From DASQZT01 sp963728965 (lineage in GTDB: Bacteria; Acidobacteriota; Terriglobia; Bryobacterales; Bryobacteraceae), in NCBI GenBank assembly GCA_963728965.1, contig CAVSMH010000001.1, positions 248,001-312,000 on the forward strand: 64,000 nucleotides of DNA, in the 5' to 3' direction. Positions 56,516-64,000 of the stretch are shown piece after piece. The first letter of the stretch is position 1. Each line of letters begins with the position of its first letter. The position numbers were made by a program, and so were the translations under genes. The notes under the pieces were generated by a model. The model was not told where the DNA came from. It did not search any database and saw only the letters and a program-made list of their open reading frames with translations.

Positions 56516-57942
56516 CAGCCCGTGTCAGAAGTAGGCGTTTTCCAGGCAGCCAGCCCGAAGCAAATTACTTGATATATGCCTGAATCGGCTGGCAGCATGG
56601 CCCTCGCGCCGCCGCTTTGCATTGCAAAGCTCTCACTCCTTTGTTCTGGTGCTCGTGATGTCGCCCAGAGCCACGAAAAAATGCGCGCGAACAGCATAAA
56701 CGGTTGCAAAGAAAGCCCCTGTAACCGCCGGGGCTTCCCCACTCCCATGGTCTGGCGCAGGATCAACGAGAGATTGAACGCGGCTCCGTGCACCAGTAGT
56801 CGCTTCAGAATGTTCTTCCGACCCCGCAGGTGCACCCGTCTCATTCCGCCGGTCTCGTATAGGTGTGCGAAGCTCCGCTCCGTCAGTTCGCTCCGCAACT
56901 TCTGGAGTCGCTTGTTGCGGTCGCCGCGCCCACGCCGCCGGTTTTCATAGGTCCGCTTCTGCTCTTCCTCCTTCCCCTCACCTTGCCAGTTTCGCCGCCC
57001 ACGCTCCGGCTCGGGGATGTAGCATCGGACTTCCTGCTCATGTACTTTCTTCAGCACCGCGCCGCTGTGATAGCCCTTGTCCGCTACCACCTCTTCGACT
57101 CCATGTTCGTTGATCTCGCGGGCCACAGCTTGCGCTTCTTCCAGGGTCCGGTGGATCGTCGTCGTGTCCCCTTCATTGGCCGGCTGCAGCGTCATTGCCA
57201 GCAGCGCCCCACTGGTCAGATCCACTGCGTGCTCGGCCTTGTGCGCCAGGTGCGTCCGCCCATCCTTCATTTTGGTGATTCGGGCGTCGGGGTCACTGGG
57301 GCTCATCCACTCCTGATTCGATCCTTTCTTCTTTCGCTTGCGGTCCAGTCGTGCCAACTGTTCGCGCGTCGGGTTCTCGATCCCGGCGGCCTTGGCCAGT
57401 TCCTTCAGATAGTCGTTGTAGCTTTGTCCGTTGTCCCGCCGCACGATGCTTTTCAGCGCCGCATTGGCTTCCAGCGTAGTGGCATCAATCGATACGGTCC
57501 GTCCGCTGACCAGTCCCTCTTGATCGAGGATCTTCAGCACCCAGCGGAACACGGCCTTGTGCGTCTCCAGCCAATACAATCGCCGCGTGCGCGAAATCGT
57601 GGAATGATCCGGCGTGGCCTCATCCAGCGCGTAGCCCAGGAATTTCCGTAACGACAGAGAGTCGGCTGTCCGCCACGCGATTCCTCGCTCCGAATCGAGG
57701 CCCTCAAAAAAACCGATCAGTAGCGATCGGAAGTAGACCCCCGGCGCCATGCTGGGCCGACCGTATACGCTGTCTTTGTAAAACTTCCGGCACAGCCGCT
57801 CCACCTTGGCATCGAAATCGTGCCCGTCCAGAATCTGATTCAAGCGGTCGTAGAAGACATTGGCTGGTGTCTCGACCACATCGCTGGTTGCGATCCACAG
57901 ATCCTGTTGCCGCTCCCGCTTCCGCCGCGTTCCCATTGCCAT
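56512..57942 (-). CDS. IS1182/IS5-like DDE transposase
   Basis: A transposase of about 476 aa. The N-terminal DUF772-type region has LCRKFYKDSVYGRPSMAPGVYFRSLLIGFFEGLDSERGIAWR. First Asp: TVSIDATTLEANAAL. Second Asp: VVADKGYHSGAVL. The Glu lies in RSELTERSFAHLYETGGMRR. All catalytic residues seem present. ATG 57942 is chosen over TTG 57948. The stop TAG (56514-56512) is not inside the element: it is formed by the CTAG target duplicate, so the stop depends on the insertion site. The element appears intact and recently mobile. Confidence 0.9.
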   Translation of the reverse strand: MAMGTRRKRERQQDLWIATSDVVETPANVFYDRLNQILDGHDFDAKVERLCRKFYKDSVYGRPSMAPGVYFRSLLIGFFEGLDSERGIAWRTADSLSLRKFLGYALDEATPDHSTISRTRRLYWLETHKAVFRWVLKILDQEGLVSGRTVSIDATTLEANAALKSIVRRDNGQSYNDYLKELAKAAGIENPTREQLARLDRKRKKKGSNQEWMSPSDPDARITKMKDGRTHLAHKAEHAVDLTSGALLAMTLQPANEGDTTTIHRTLEEAQAVAREINEHGVEEVVADKGYHSGAVLKKVHEQEVRCYIPEPERGRRNWQGEGKEEEQKRTYENRRRGRGDRNKRLQKLRSELTERSFAHLYETGGMRRVHLRGRKNILKRLLVHGAAFNLSLILRQTMGVGKPRRLQGLSLQPFMLFARIFSWLWATSRAPEQRSESFAMQSGGARAMLPADSGIYQVICFGLAAWKTPTSDTGC

Positions 57943-58014
57943 ATCCAATAGACGCTCAAAACATTTACGAGGTCACATGTTTTTATTCGCCCGTCTCACT
58001 ATTACCACAGGCTG
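56516..58014 (-). mobile_element. Complete insertion sequence with CTAG target duplication
   Basis: Imperfect terminal repeats begin CAGCCCGTG (left, 56516) and, as reverse complement, CAGCCTGTG (right, ending 58014), matching at 12 of the first 17 positions. Both ends are flanked by CTAG (56512-56515 and 58015-58018). The 1499-bp element carries one transposase gene. It inserted right after, and partly through, the stop codon of the ATP-grasp gene without changing that protein. Confidence 0.88.
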
Positions 58015-58018
58015 CTAG

Positions 58019-58305
58019 GGACCCATAGTCCGCCGGATACCAGTTGACCCCGGCGCCGCGCGGACGGCGAGCACGGCTCCGTTGATCTTTGACAACTCGA
58101 CTCTTTTCCGTGAAGCGATAACCCGCCGGAGCCGCCATTGCTCAAAAGGCCAGCAGGAACGCTGCCGACCTCACGATTCAAACCGCTCCACAGCGCCGCC
58201 CCCTCCTTCGCGGAACTTCCGAGACCGCTGGGTGCGAGCCTGGTCAGCGGCGGGCCATCGCCGGCGCGTGATATCATAGGGGTTCTCACACCATCTGAGG
58301 TCTGC
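58019..58305. other. Intergenic region after the IS
   Basis: About 287 bp with no recognisable gene on either strand. It holds the promoter region of the TPR-like gene that starts at 58306. It may also contain what originally followed the amidase operon; no hairpin with a T-run is evident. Confidence 0.4.
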
Positions 58306-59007
58306 GTGGCTAGAATCACCCGAAAAGAGCTTAAGACTGACAAGTTCGCCCTGGAAGTCGAACACACAGTAAACTTCTTCGAGGAACACCAGAAGGAAAT
58401 TCTCCGCTACGGCGCTATCGTGCTAGCGGTCATTGTGTTGATTTTTGGCTACACCATCTATGCCAGGCGCCAGCATGCCCAGCGGGAACAGGCCCTGGCA
58501 CGCGCTATCCAGGTGCAGGAATCTCCGGTGGGGCCGCCCACGCCCGGGGTGAACAACAATTTCCCGACCCAGGAGGTCAAGGATCAGGTGGCGCTGAAGG
58601 CATTCACGGAAGTGCAGTCGCGTTACCCGGGCACGACGGAAGGGCAGATTGCCGAATACTACCTGGGCGCCATTAAGGCGGATGAAGGCAAACTCGCCGA
58701 AGCCGAGGTCAATTTCAAGAACGTGGCCGACCACGGGGACGCCAAATATGGGTCTTTGGCGAAGCTCTCGCTGGCGCAGATCTACTTTTCCGACGGGCGC
58801 GTCGACCAGGGTGAAAAGCTGCTGCGGGACCTGATTGCGAACCCGACCATCTACGTATCCAAAGACCAGGCGACGCTGGCCCTGGCGCGGCTGTTGGCGC
58901 CGAAAAAGCCGGCGGAGGCGCGCAAACTGCTCGAGCCGCTGCGCAATCAGAAGGGCGCCGCGGGGCAGGTCGCGCTGCAACTGTACGGCGAACTGCCGCC
59001 CCAGTAG
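58306..59007 (+). CDS. YfgM-like membrane-anchored tetratricopeptide protein
   Basis: GTG 58306, with CTGAGG upstream, gives a 233-aa protein. Residues 1-33 are basic and cytoplasmic (ARITRKELKTDKFALEVEHTVNFFEEHQKEILR), followed by one membrane helix (YGAIVLAVIVLIFGYTIYARR) and a periplasmic helical domain of TPR-like repeats (YYLGAIKADEGKLAEAEVNFKNVADHG, LAKLSLAQIYFSDGRVDQGEKLLRDL). The layout matches TPR_21/YfgM, an ancillary factor at the Sec translocon. The GTG is favoured because upstream in-frame sequence is noise. Confidence 0.8.
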   Translation: MARITRKELKTDKFALEVEHTVNFFEEHQKEILRYGAIVLAVIVLIFGYTIYARRQHAQREQALARAIQVQESPVGPPTPGVNNNFPTQEVKDQVALKAFTEVQSRYPGTTEGQIAEYYLGAIKADEGKLAEAEVNFKNVADHGDAKYGSLAKLSLAQIYFSDGRVDQGEKLLRDLIANPTIYVSKDQATLALARLLAPKKPAEARKLLEPLRNQKGAAGQVALQLYGELPPQ

Positions 59008-59020
59008 CCCGCCACCGGAC

Positions 59021-60154
59021 ATGCTGGCGCGGCTGCAGTTTCCGGTGGAGCGGAGCCGGGGGCGAAGCTACCCGGAGCCGGAACATCCCTACCGCAACGC
59101 CTTCCAGCGCGATCGCGACCGGGTGGTCCATTCGCGCGCGTTCCGCCGGCTGGAAGCCAAGACGCAGGTGTTCGCACCGGAGCTTTCCGATCATTTCCGC
59201 AACCGCCTCACCCACACCATCGAAGTAGCGCAGATCGCCCGGACGGTGGCGGCGGTGCTTGGGCTGAACCAGGACTTGACCGAGGCGCTGGCGCTGGCTC
59301 ACGATATCGGACACCCGCCGTTTGCGCATGCCGGCGAAGAAGCGCTGCGCCGCGAGATGGAGCGGTTCGGCGATAGCTTCGAGCACAACCTGCATGCCCT
59401 CCGCATCGTGGAGAGCTTCGAACAGCGGTACGCCCGATTTCCAGGGCTGAACCTGACGTTCGAAGTGCGCGAAGGAATGGTGAAGCACTCCCGCGATTTT
59501 GGACCGGGCGAACGGCCCGAACTGGAGGCGTACCTGCCTGGACAGCGTCCGCCGCTCGAAGCCCAGTTGATCGACCTGGCGGACGAGGTGGCCTACAATA
59601 CCGCGGATCTGGACGACGCCTTCGCCGCCGGACTGCTGACTGCCGAAGACGCCGCCGATTGCGTCCCTCAGTACCGCGCCATCTGGGAAGCGGTCGAGAC
59701 GCAGTATCCCGGCGCGACCGCGCGCGAGCGGTTCTACGAGGCGTTGCGTCAGTTGATCGACGCGCTGGTTTCCGGGCTGATCCAGGGGACGGTAGCGAAG
59801 GCGGAGGCGTGCGGCGTACGGGATGTGGACGACGTGCGCGCCGGCGCGGAGAGGATCGCGGCCTTCAGCCCGGAAACGGCCGAAGCCAGCCGCGAGATGA
59901 AGGCCTTCCTGCACCGGCGCGTGTATGTTTCCAAAGAGCTCGGGGAGGACCGGCTGCAATCCATGCGCCGGGTGGCGGAACTGTTCCAGTTTTTTCTGGA
60001 CGATCCAGCGCAGCTTCCCCAGCCTTATTGCGAACTGACGGCCGCCGAGCCGGTGCACCGCGTGGTTTGCGACTACATTGCGGGCATGACCGACGGCTTC
60101 TTTCGCCGCACCTACGAGCAATTCATCGGCCGGGGTACGCTTCGCGGGTTGTGA
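59021..60154 (+). CDS. dgt: Deoxyguanosinetriphosphate triphosphohydrolase-like HD protein
   Basis: A 377-aa protein with the HD metal-binding pattern of dGTPases: VVHSRAFRRLEAKTQVF, NRLTHTIEVAQIARTVA (His), ALALAHDIGHPPFAHAGEEAL (His-Asp), EHNLHALRI and LIDLADEVAYNTADLDDAF (later Asp). It cleaves dNTPs to nucleoside and triphosphate and may adjust dNTP pools. The length and the missing insertion fit the type 2 dGTPase-like family. It begins 13 nt after the TPR gene stop. ATG 59021 gives the usual N-terminus. Confidence 0.92.
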   Translation: MLARLQFPVERSRGRSYPEPEHPYRNAFQRDRDRVVHSRAFRRLEAKTQVFAPELSDHFRNRLTHTIEVAQIARTVAAVLGLNQDLTEALALAHDIGHPPFAHAGEEALRREMERFGDSFEHNLHALRIVESFEQRYARFPGLNLTFEVREGMVKHSRDFGPGERPELEAYLPGQRPPLEAQLIDLADEVAYNTADLDDAFAAGLLTAEDAADCVPQYRAIWEAVETQYPGATARERFYEALRQLIDALVSGLIQGTVAKAEACGVRDVDDVRAGAERIAAFSPETAEASREMKAFLHRRVYVSKELGEDRLQSMRRVAELFQFFLDDPAQLPQPYCELTAAEPVHRVVCDYIAGMTDGFFRRTYEQFIGRGTLRGL

Positions 60155-60377
60155 CGCGAGACAGCTCGACTTCACGCACACCGTAGAGGCGCTTCAGGTG
60201 TTGGCAGAGTTGGGGCCGATCCGTTCGGGGTCCTCCCTGCCTCGTGTTCCAGTTCGACTTTGAAGACAGAGTGGGTCAGGCTCATCTCCGGCTTTCCGCG
60301 TGACGTCATCCGGCGGCCCCGGGAACTGATGGACATGGGTAGCCGCGGAGTCTGGTTCGTTCTTCCTATACTTAAGT

Positions 60378-61016
60378 ATGCCTTGTGCGATCTGCCACGA
60401 GCGCCGCGCGCGCCGCTACTGTCCCGGGGTGCGGGCCGACATCTGCGCCATCTGTTGCGGGACCGAGCGCGAAATCACCATCGACTGCCCCCTCGACTGC
60501 GAGTACCTGCGGCAGGCGCGGCAGCATGAGAAGCCGGTGGGCGTAGCGGCCGAGGAGATGCCCAACCGCGATATCCGGGTTTCCGAGAAGGTGCTCGATG
60601 AAAACCCGCCGCTGGTGGCCTTTCTGGCCCGCACTCTGCTTGCGGCTGCGCTGGAGGTGCCGGGGGTCGTCGACCGCGATGTGCGGGAGGCAATCGAGGC
60701 CTTGATCCAGACGTATCGCACCTTGCAGAGCGGCGTTTACTACGAGACCATTCCGGCCAATCTGCTGGCTGCCAACGTCTATCACGAGGTGCAGGAGAAG
60801 CTGGCGGAGTATCGCCGCCAGGAGACCCAGAACTTGGGCGTGACGAAGACCCGGGACGCGCACGTGCTGGCGTACCTGGTTTTTCTGCAACGGGTGGCGT
60901 TGAGCTATAGCGGCAGCCGGCCCCGGTCGCGGGCGTTCCTCAGCGCATTGCTGCAAGGCTATGCCGCCGAGGCGGCGGAAGCCTCACCGGTGGGTTCGCC
61001 ATTGATCTTGCCCTGA
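60378..61016 (+). CDS. Cysteine-rich zinc-finger-like protein, unknown
   Basis: A 212-aa protein. The first 50 residues have nine cysteines (CAICHERRARRYCPG, ICAICCGTER, CPLDCEYL) in a pattern suggesting two zinc or metal sites. The rest is helical (LVAFLARTLLAAALEVPGVVD.., YHEVQEKLAEYRRQETQNLG). I recall similar proteins in Acidobacteria only as hypothetical. Its last 58 nt overlap the 3' end of convergent fliM. It may be a regulator or RNA/protein-binding factor; no catalytic motif is visible. Confidence 0.65.
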   Translation: MPCAICHERRARRYCPGVRADICAICCGTEREITIDCPLDCEYLRQARQHEKPVGVAAEEMPNRDIRVSEKVLDENPPLVAFLARTLLAAALEVPGVVDRDVREAIEALIQTYRTLQSGVYYETIPANLLAANVYHEVQEKLAEYRRQETQNLGVTKTRDAHVLAYLVFLQRVALSYSGSRPRSRAFLSALLQGYAAEAAEASPVGSPLILP

Positions 61017-61963
61017 GCCACGATGCGGCGGATGTGCTCGATCTGACAGGCGCGCTTTCGGTTGGTGCTGACGATCTGTGCGGTGAATTTTCGCGAGCCG
61101 TTGACCAGGAGCTCGATCGAGCGATTGAGCGGATAGTCGAACGTGAGCAGGTGGCCTTCGGTGAGCGCGAGGAGATCGCGCACGGTGACAGTCGGCCCTT
61201 CCAGGCGCGCTTCCAGCGTGATCTGGGCTTCCTTGATCAAACGCAACACACGCGCCTGTTCCGTTTGGCTGGCATGAGTCTTGCGGACGGACCACTGCTG
61301 GTCGAATTTCTGCCGCATCATCTTGATGACGATGGAGGGCAGCGCGATGTTCATCATGCCCACCGTTTCGCCGATGCGGATCTCGATTCCGATGGCCACG
61401 ACGGCCTCGTTGGGAGCCAGGATGTGCAACAGCTGCGGCTCGGTCTCCATGGATTCGATGGTGAAATCGACCGTGGTGACGCCCTTCCAGGCTTCCCTCA
61501 AGTCGTGGAGGATGATGCGAAACAGGCCGTCGAGGAGTTTCTGTTCGATCTCGGTGACGTCGCGCTGGATCGTGGTGGAAGACTTGCCGGTGCCGCCCAA
61601 CAACATTTCGATGATGGGGAACACCAGCGAGGGGTTCAGTTCCATGACACCGTTGCCGTCATAGGGGCTGAGTCCCAGTGACACCATGCAGGTGGGCGAG
61701 GGAAGACCGTCCAGGAACTCGGCGTAGGAGAGTTGCTCGACGCTGACCAGGTTGACGGTGAGGTAAGACCGGAGATAAGCCGATAGGCTGGACACCAGGT
61801 TGCGGACAAAGGTGTCGTGAAGCAGGTGGATGGCACGAACCTGCGACTTCGGGATGCGGTCGGGGCGGCGAAAATCGAAGCGGACCGCGGGCGTTTCGCG
61901 TTTCCGCTCACTGATATTCTGGAATACCGCATCGATTTCCTGCTGGGATAGCTGGCGGCTCAA
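60959..61963 (-). CDS. fliM: Flagellar motor switch protein FliM
   Basis: A 334-aa FliM. The N-terminal LSQQEIDAVF is the CheY-P-binding peptide. The CheC-like middle domain has VNLVSVEQLSYAEFLDGLPSPTCMVSL and MELNPSLVFPIIEMLLGGTGK. The C-terminal SpoA domain reads ITLEARLEGPTVTVRDLLALTEGHLLTFDYPLNRSIELLVNGSRKFTAQI. It forms the flagellar C-ring and sets rotation direction. It is divergent from cheY by 168 bp. No other flagellar gene is visible here, so it is split from the main cluster. Confidence 0.93.
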   Translation of the reverse strand: MSRQLSQQEIDAVFQNISERKRETPAVRFDFRRPDRIPKSQVRAIHLLHDTFVRNLVSSLSAYLRSYLTVNLVSVEQLSYAEFLDGLPSPTCMVSLGLSPYDGNGVMELNPSLVFPIIEMLLGGTGKSSTTIQRDVTEIEQKLLDGLFRIILHDLREAWKGVTTVDFTIESMETEPQLLHILAPNEAVVAIGIEIRIGETVGMMNIALPSIVIKMMRQKFDQQWSVRKTHASQTEQARVLRLIKEAQITLEARLEGPTVTVRDLLALTEGHLLTFDYPLNRSIELLVNGSRKFTAQIVSTNRKRACQIEHIRRIVAQGKINGEPTGEASAASAA

Positions 61964-62131
61964 ATCTACGGCTCCTGGTATTTGATCGGCAGCCGCCCAA
62001 TAAACTTTAGGCCTCCCAGAACACCGACCGGCAGGGCGGTGAGGCCCCCCAGAGCCCTTTTTTTCGGTTTCAGCAATTCCGGGCTAATGAAATCTACCAT
62101 TCCTCCGATGAATAGGGGTGTAAGGAGTCGA

Positions 62132-62518
62132 ATGGAGGCTGACGTCTTAGTAGTAGATGATTCCGCTGCGATCCGAAAGATCCTGCAGCGCGTATTGCGG
62201 CAGACCGGGATGGCGATCCGTACGATCCACGAGGCCGGCAATGGGCAGGAGGCGTTGGACCTGATGCAAGCCCATTCGGTCAACCTGGTCCTCACAGATA
62301 TCAATATGCCCAAGATGGATGGCATTCAACTCCTGGCCGCCATCAAGGCGGCCCCGGAATGGCGGGAGCTCCCCGTGGTGATGATCACCACCGAGGGGGG
62401 TGAGACGAAGGTGGGCGAGGCCGTTCGGCTCGGCGCCGCCGGGTATGTCCGAAAGCCTTTCACCGCCGATCAGATCAAGGAGAAACTGGCCGGAATATTG
62501 GAGCCAACGTCCTTATGA
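62132..62518 (+). CDS. cheY: CheY-type single-domain response regulator
   Basis: ATG 62132 follows TAAGGAG. The 128-aa receiver has DVLVVDDSAAIRKIL (acidic pair), NLVLTDINMPKMDG (phospho-Asp), VVMITTEGGE (Thr) and GYVRKPF (Lys). It carries the CheA signal to the motor switch; fliM is encoded divergently next door. The stop overlaps cheX (ATGA). Confidence 0.92.
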   Translation: MEADVLVVDDSAAIRKILQRVLRQTGMAIRTIHEAGNGQEALDLMQAHSVNLVLTDINMPKMDGIQLLAAIKAAPEWRELPVVMITTEGGETKVGEAVRLGAAGYVRKPFTADQIKEKLAGILEPTSL

Positions 62519-63045
62519 AGAATGTTCATGACCTGATTGTGGAGCGGATCCGCCATTCCGCAAGCGACGTCTTTTCGACCATGCTGGGCGTCGACCTGCC
62601 GCCCGGCGAGGCGAACCTGGAAAACGGAACACCGGCGGTGAATGATGGCGTCTTATCGCTAATTGGCCTGGCGGGAGCATGGGTAGGAACCGGGTGCATC
62701 GCCTGCTCGCCGGTGGTTGCATGCCGGATCTGTTCAATGATGTTGATGACCGAGGCGACCGCAGTCGATGAAGAGGTGCTGGACGCGGTTGCCGAGTTGA
62801 CGAATATGGTTATCGGCAGCGTCAAAAACGATCTCGAGCCCCATCTGGGCAGCCTCGGACTGAGTATCCCGACCGTCGTGTTCGGCAGGAATTTCAAGAC
62901 CAAGAGCGCCGGGACTACCGAGTGGAGCGTCCTGCGCTACATGTGGGAAGGGGAGCCGCTGATCATCCGGTTGTTCCTGGCGCCGGCGGAAAGCGCCACG
63001 CCGCACATCTCCCACCTGACCACCAATTACAGTTTGGAAGTTTGA
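62515..63045 (+). CDS. CheX/CheC-like CheY-P phosphatase
   Basis: This 176-aa protein has the CheC-family signature E-x2-N in VAELTNMVIGSVKNDLEPHLG, and hydrophobic strands (GVLSLIGLAGAWVGTGCIACSP). Only one such motif is seen, which fits CheX, a dimeric phosphatase that removes phosphate from CheY. It overlaps cheY by 4 nt, an apt partner. Confidence 0.82.
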   Translation: MKNVHDLIVERIRHSASDVFSTMLGVDLPPGEANLENGTPAVNDGVLSLIGLAGAWVGTGCIACSPVVACRICSMMLMTEATAVDEEVLDAVAELTNMVIGSVKNDLEPHLGSLGLSIPTVVFGRNFKTKSAGTTEWSVLRYMWEGEPLIIRLFLAPAESATPHISHLTTNYSLEV

Positions 63046-63064
63046 TACGAATCCTGGAGATCAT

Positions 63065-63586
63065 ATGCCAGCTACCATGCAAACCGTCAACGAAACCGCC
63101 GCCACGGCCCAGAACGACGCCCGGGCAGGCAAGTACCTCACCTTTCAATTGGCCAACGAAGAGTTTGGCATCGGCGTGCTGAAGGTGAGAGAGATCATGG
63201 GAATACAAGAAATCACCGCAGTACCGCAGACGCCCTCGCACATCAAAGGGGTGATCAATCTTCGCGGTAAGGTAGTGCCGGTCATCGATCTCCGGCTGAA
63301 GTTCGGGATGACTACGGCCGAATACACGCAACGTACCTGTATTATCGTCACGCAGGTACAGGGCGAGTCGGGACCGATCCTGATGGGAATCATTGTGGAC
63401 GGTGTGTCCGAGGTCCTCACGCTGTCGTCCTCGGAAATCGAAGACACGCCGGATTTCGGTGAAGAGATCGCCGGCCGGTACCTTCTGGGTATGGCCAAAG
63501 TAAAAGGCAAGGTGAAGATTCTGCTCGATATCGACAAAGTGTTGTCGACGCAGGAACTGCGCCACCTCAACTCGATTCTCGAATAG
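63065..63586 (+). CDS. cheW: CheW coupling protein
   Basis: A 173-aa protein with the CheW fold: KYLTFQLANEEFGIGVLKVREIMG, VPQTPSHIKGVINLRGKVVPVIDLRLKFGM, ILMGIIVDGVSEVLTLSSSEIEDTP and LGMAKVKGKVKILLDIDKVL. It links receptors to CheA. ATCCTGGAGATC precedes the ATG. It lies 19 nt after cheX in the same operon. Confidence 0.93.
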   Translation: MPATMQTVNETAATAQNDARAGKYLTFQLANEEFGIGVLKVREIMGIQEITAVPQTPSHIKGVINLRGKVVPVIDLRLKFGMTTAEYTQRTCIIVTQVQGESGPILMGIIVDGVSEVLTLSSSEIEDTPDFGEEIAGRYLLGMAKVKGKVKILLDIDKVLSTQELRHLNSILE

Positions 63587-63616
63587 CGGGCTGTGAGCCA
63601 TCCGCGAGGTTTCGAC

Positions 63617-64000
63617 ATGTCAACGTTGCCTGGTCTCGGCCATGCGGTCGAGGAATTAGCGCTTCAACTGGTGGTGGCAGAGCCCGATGTTCCGGTCAAT
63701 GCCGCCGACTGGCTCCCGCCGCTGGAGAAGATCAGAGAGGGTGCCCTTCGAGAGAATGCCGCCAAGGTCGCCGAAGTGGCGGCGTCCGTGATCGAGGCGC
63801 TTCGGAAGGGCGTGGAGGACGGTGAGCCGCTGGCGGGTCAACTCTCGCTCGATATCGTCCGGCTGCAGGAGGCACTGGCGCAGGCGCAGGCGCCAGAGAC
63901 GCCATCGTCACCGGCATCCCTGGCCGAGGATGCCGAGCTCGTCGCCGATTTCATCGTCGAGAGCCGTGAACACCTGGCATCCATCGAGACTCAACTCCTC
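63617..64000 (+). CDS. cheA: CheA-like chemotaxis kinase, N-terminus (partial, runs off window)
   Basis: From ATG 63617 (GCGAGG upstream) 128 codons are open to the window edge. The first 105 residues are a variable acidic helical region. Then AELVADFIVESREHLASIETQLL resembles the start of an Hpt (P1) domain, as in CheA. The order cheY-cheX-cheW-cheA supports the call. The phosphorylated His and the kinase domain lie beyond the window. The broken cheA tail at 1-1944 belongs to a different copy, since it lies far to the left. Confidence 0.75.
   Translation, partial: MSTLPGLGHAVEELALQLVVAEPDVPVNAADWLPPLEKIREGALRENAAKVAEVAASVIEALRKGVEDGEPLAGQLSLDIVRLQEALAQAQAPETPSSPASLAEDAELVADFIVESREHLASIETQLL

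Noticed and set aside
60155..60377. Possible small gene between dgt and the cysteine-rich protein
   Set aside because: Short minus-strand frames give some protein-like stretches, but there is no start with a binding site and no consistent frame.

Overview
The window looks like a chromosomal segment of a high-GC soil Acidobacteriota, probably related to Solibacter or Bryobacter. This is inferred from family content: a DUF1592/DUF1552 pair, Alternative Complex III with an A2-type caa3 oxidase, and several conserved-unknown families typical of that phylum. There are no rRNA genes, tRNA genes or CRISPR arrays.

1-10.1 kb is a mobile-element graveyard laid over a chemotaxis locus. The 3' end of a cheA-like gene is split by an intact IS3-family element (88-1846) with a 3-bp target duplication; removing the element and one duplicate restores the reading frame exactly. 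The next chemotaxis gene (from 1935) is cut near 2385 and joined to a headless serine recombinase. Then follow a DUF5678/retropepsin pair, a DUF433 gene, and debris from phage, conjugative and IS sources: cytosine-C5 methyltransferase, portal protein, IS630, ISL3, IS66 TnpB, ERCC4-like nuclease, RecD2-like helicase and primase. Most pieces are truncated or frameshifted.

10.1-21 kb holds single genes and small operons: a catalase-family peroxidase (-), a membrane hybrid histidine kinase (+), and a three-gene overlapping operon of a secreted DUF1592 haem protein, a Tat-exported DUF1552 protein and a secreted ankyrin protein. An orphan phage-type terminase, split into ATPase and nuclease genes, lies beside a conserved basic protein.

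21-37.4 kb is one long minus-strand exopolysaccharide locus. It runs from a ribbon-helix-helix regulator with a palindromic site at its 5' end, through Wza, a solo HigA-type protein, a Wzc tyrosine autokinase, an FAD amine-oxidase/mutase-like protein, Wzx, a methyltransferase, glycosyltransferases and a Wzy-like polymerase, to a degenerate epimerase and a WbaP-type initiating transferase with an apparent frameshift.

39-51.4 kb is a minus-strand respiratory operon, actABCDEF - small membrane protein - SCO - coxBACD (subunits II, I, III, IV), with almost every gene overlapping the next. It encodes electron flow from quinol through Alternative Complex III into an A2-type cytochrome caa3 oxidase. 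CoxB carries an apparent frameshift inside its fused cytochrome c domain.

51.6-60.2 kb: a glycosylasparaginase-like Ntn hydrolase; a tight operon of a YihY-like membrane protein, a 57-aa GatC/AtzG-like subunit, an amidase and an ATP-grasp ligase; an intact DDE insertion sequence (56516-58014) that sits in the ATP-grasp stop codon; a YfgM-like TPR protein; and a dGTPase.

60.3-64 kb: a cysteine-rich protein converging on fliM, then a divergent cheY-cheX-cheW-cheA chemotaxis operon that runs off the right edge.
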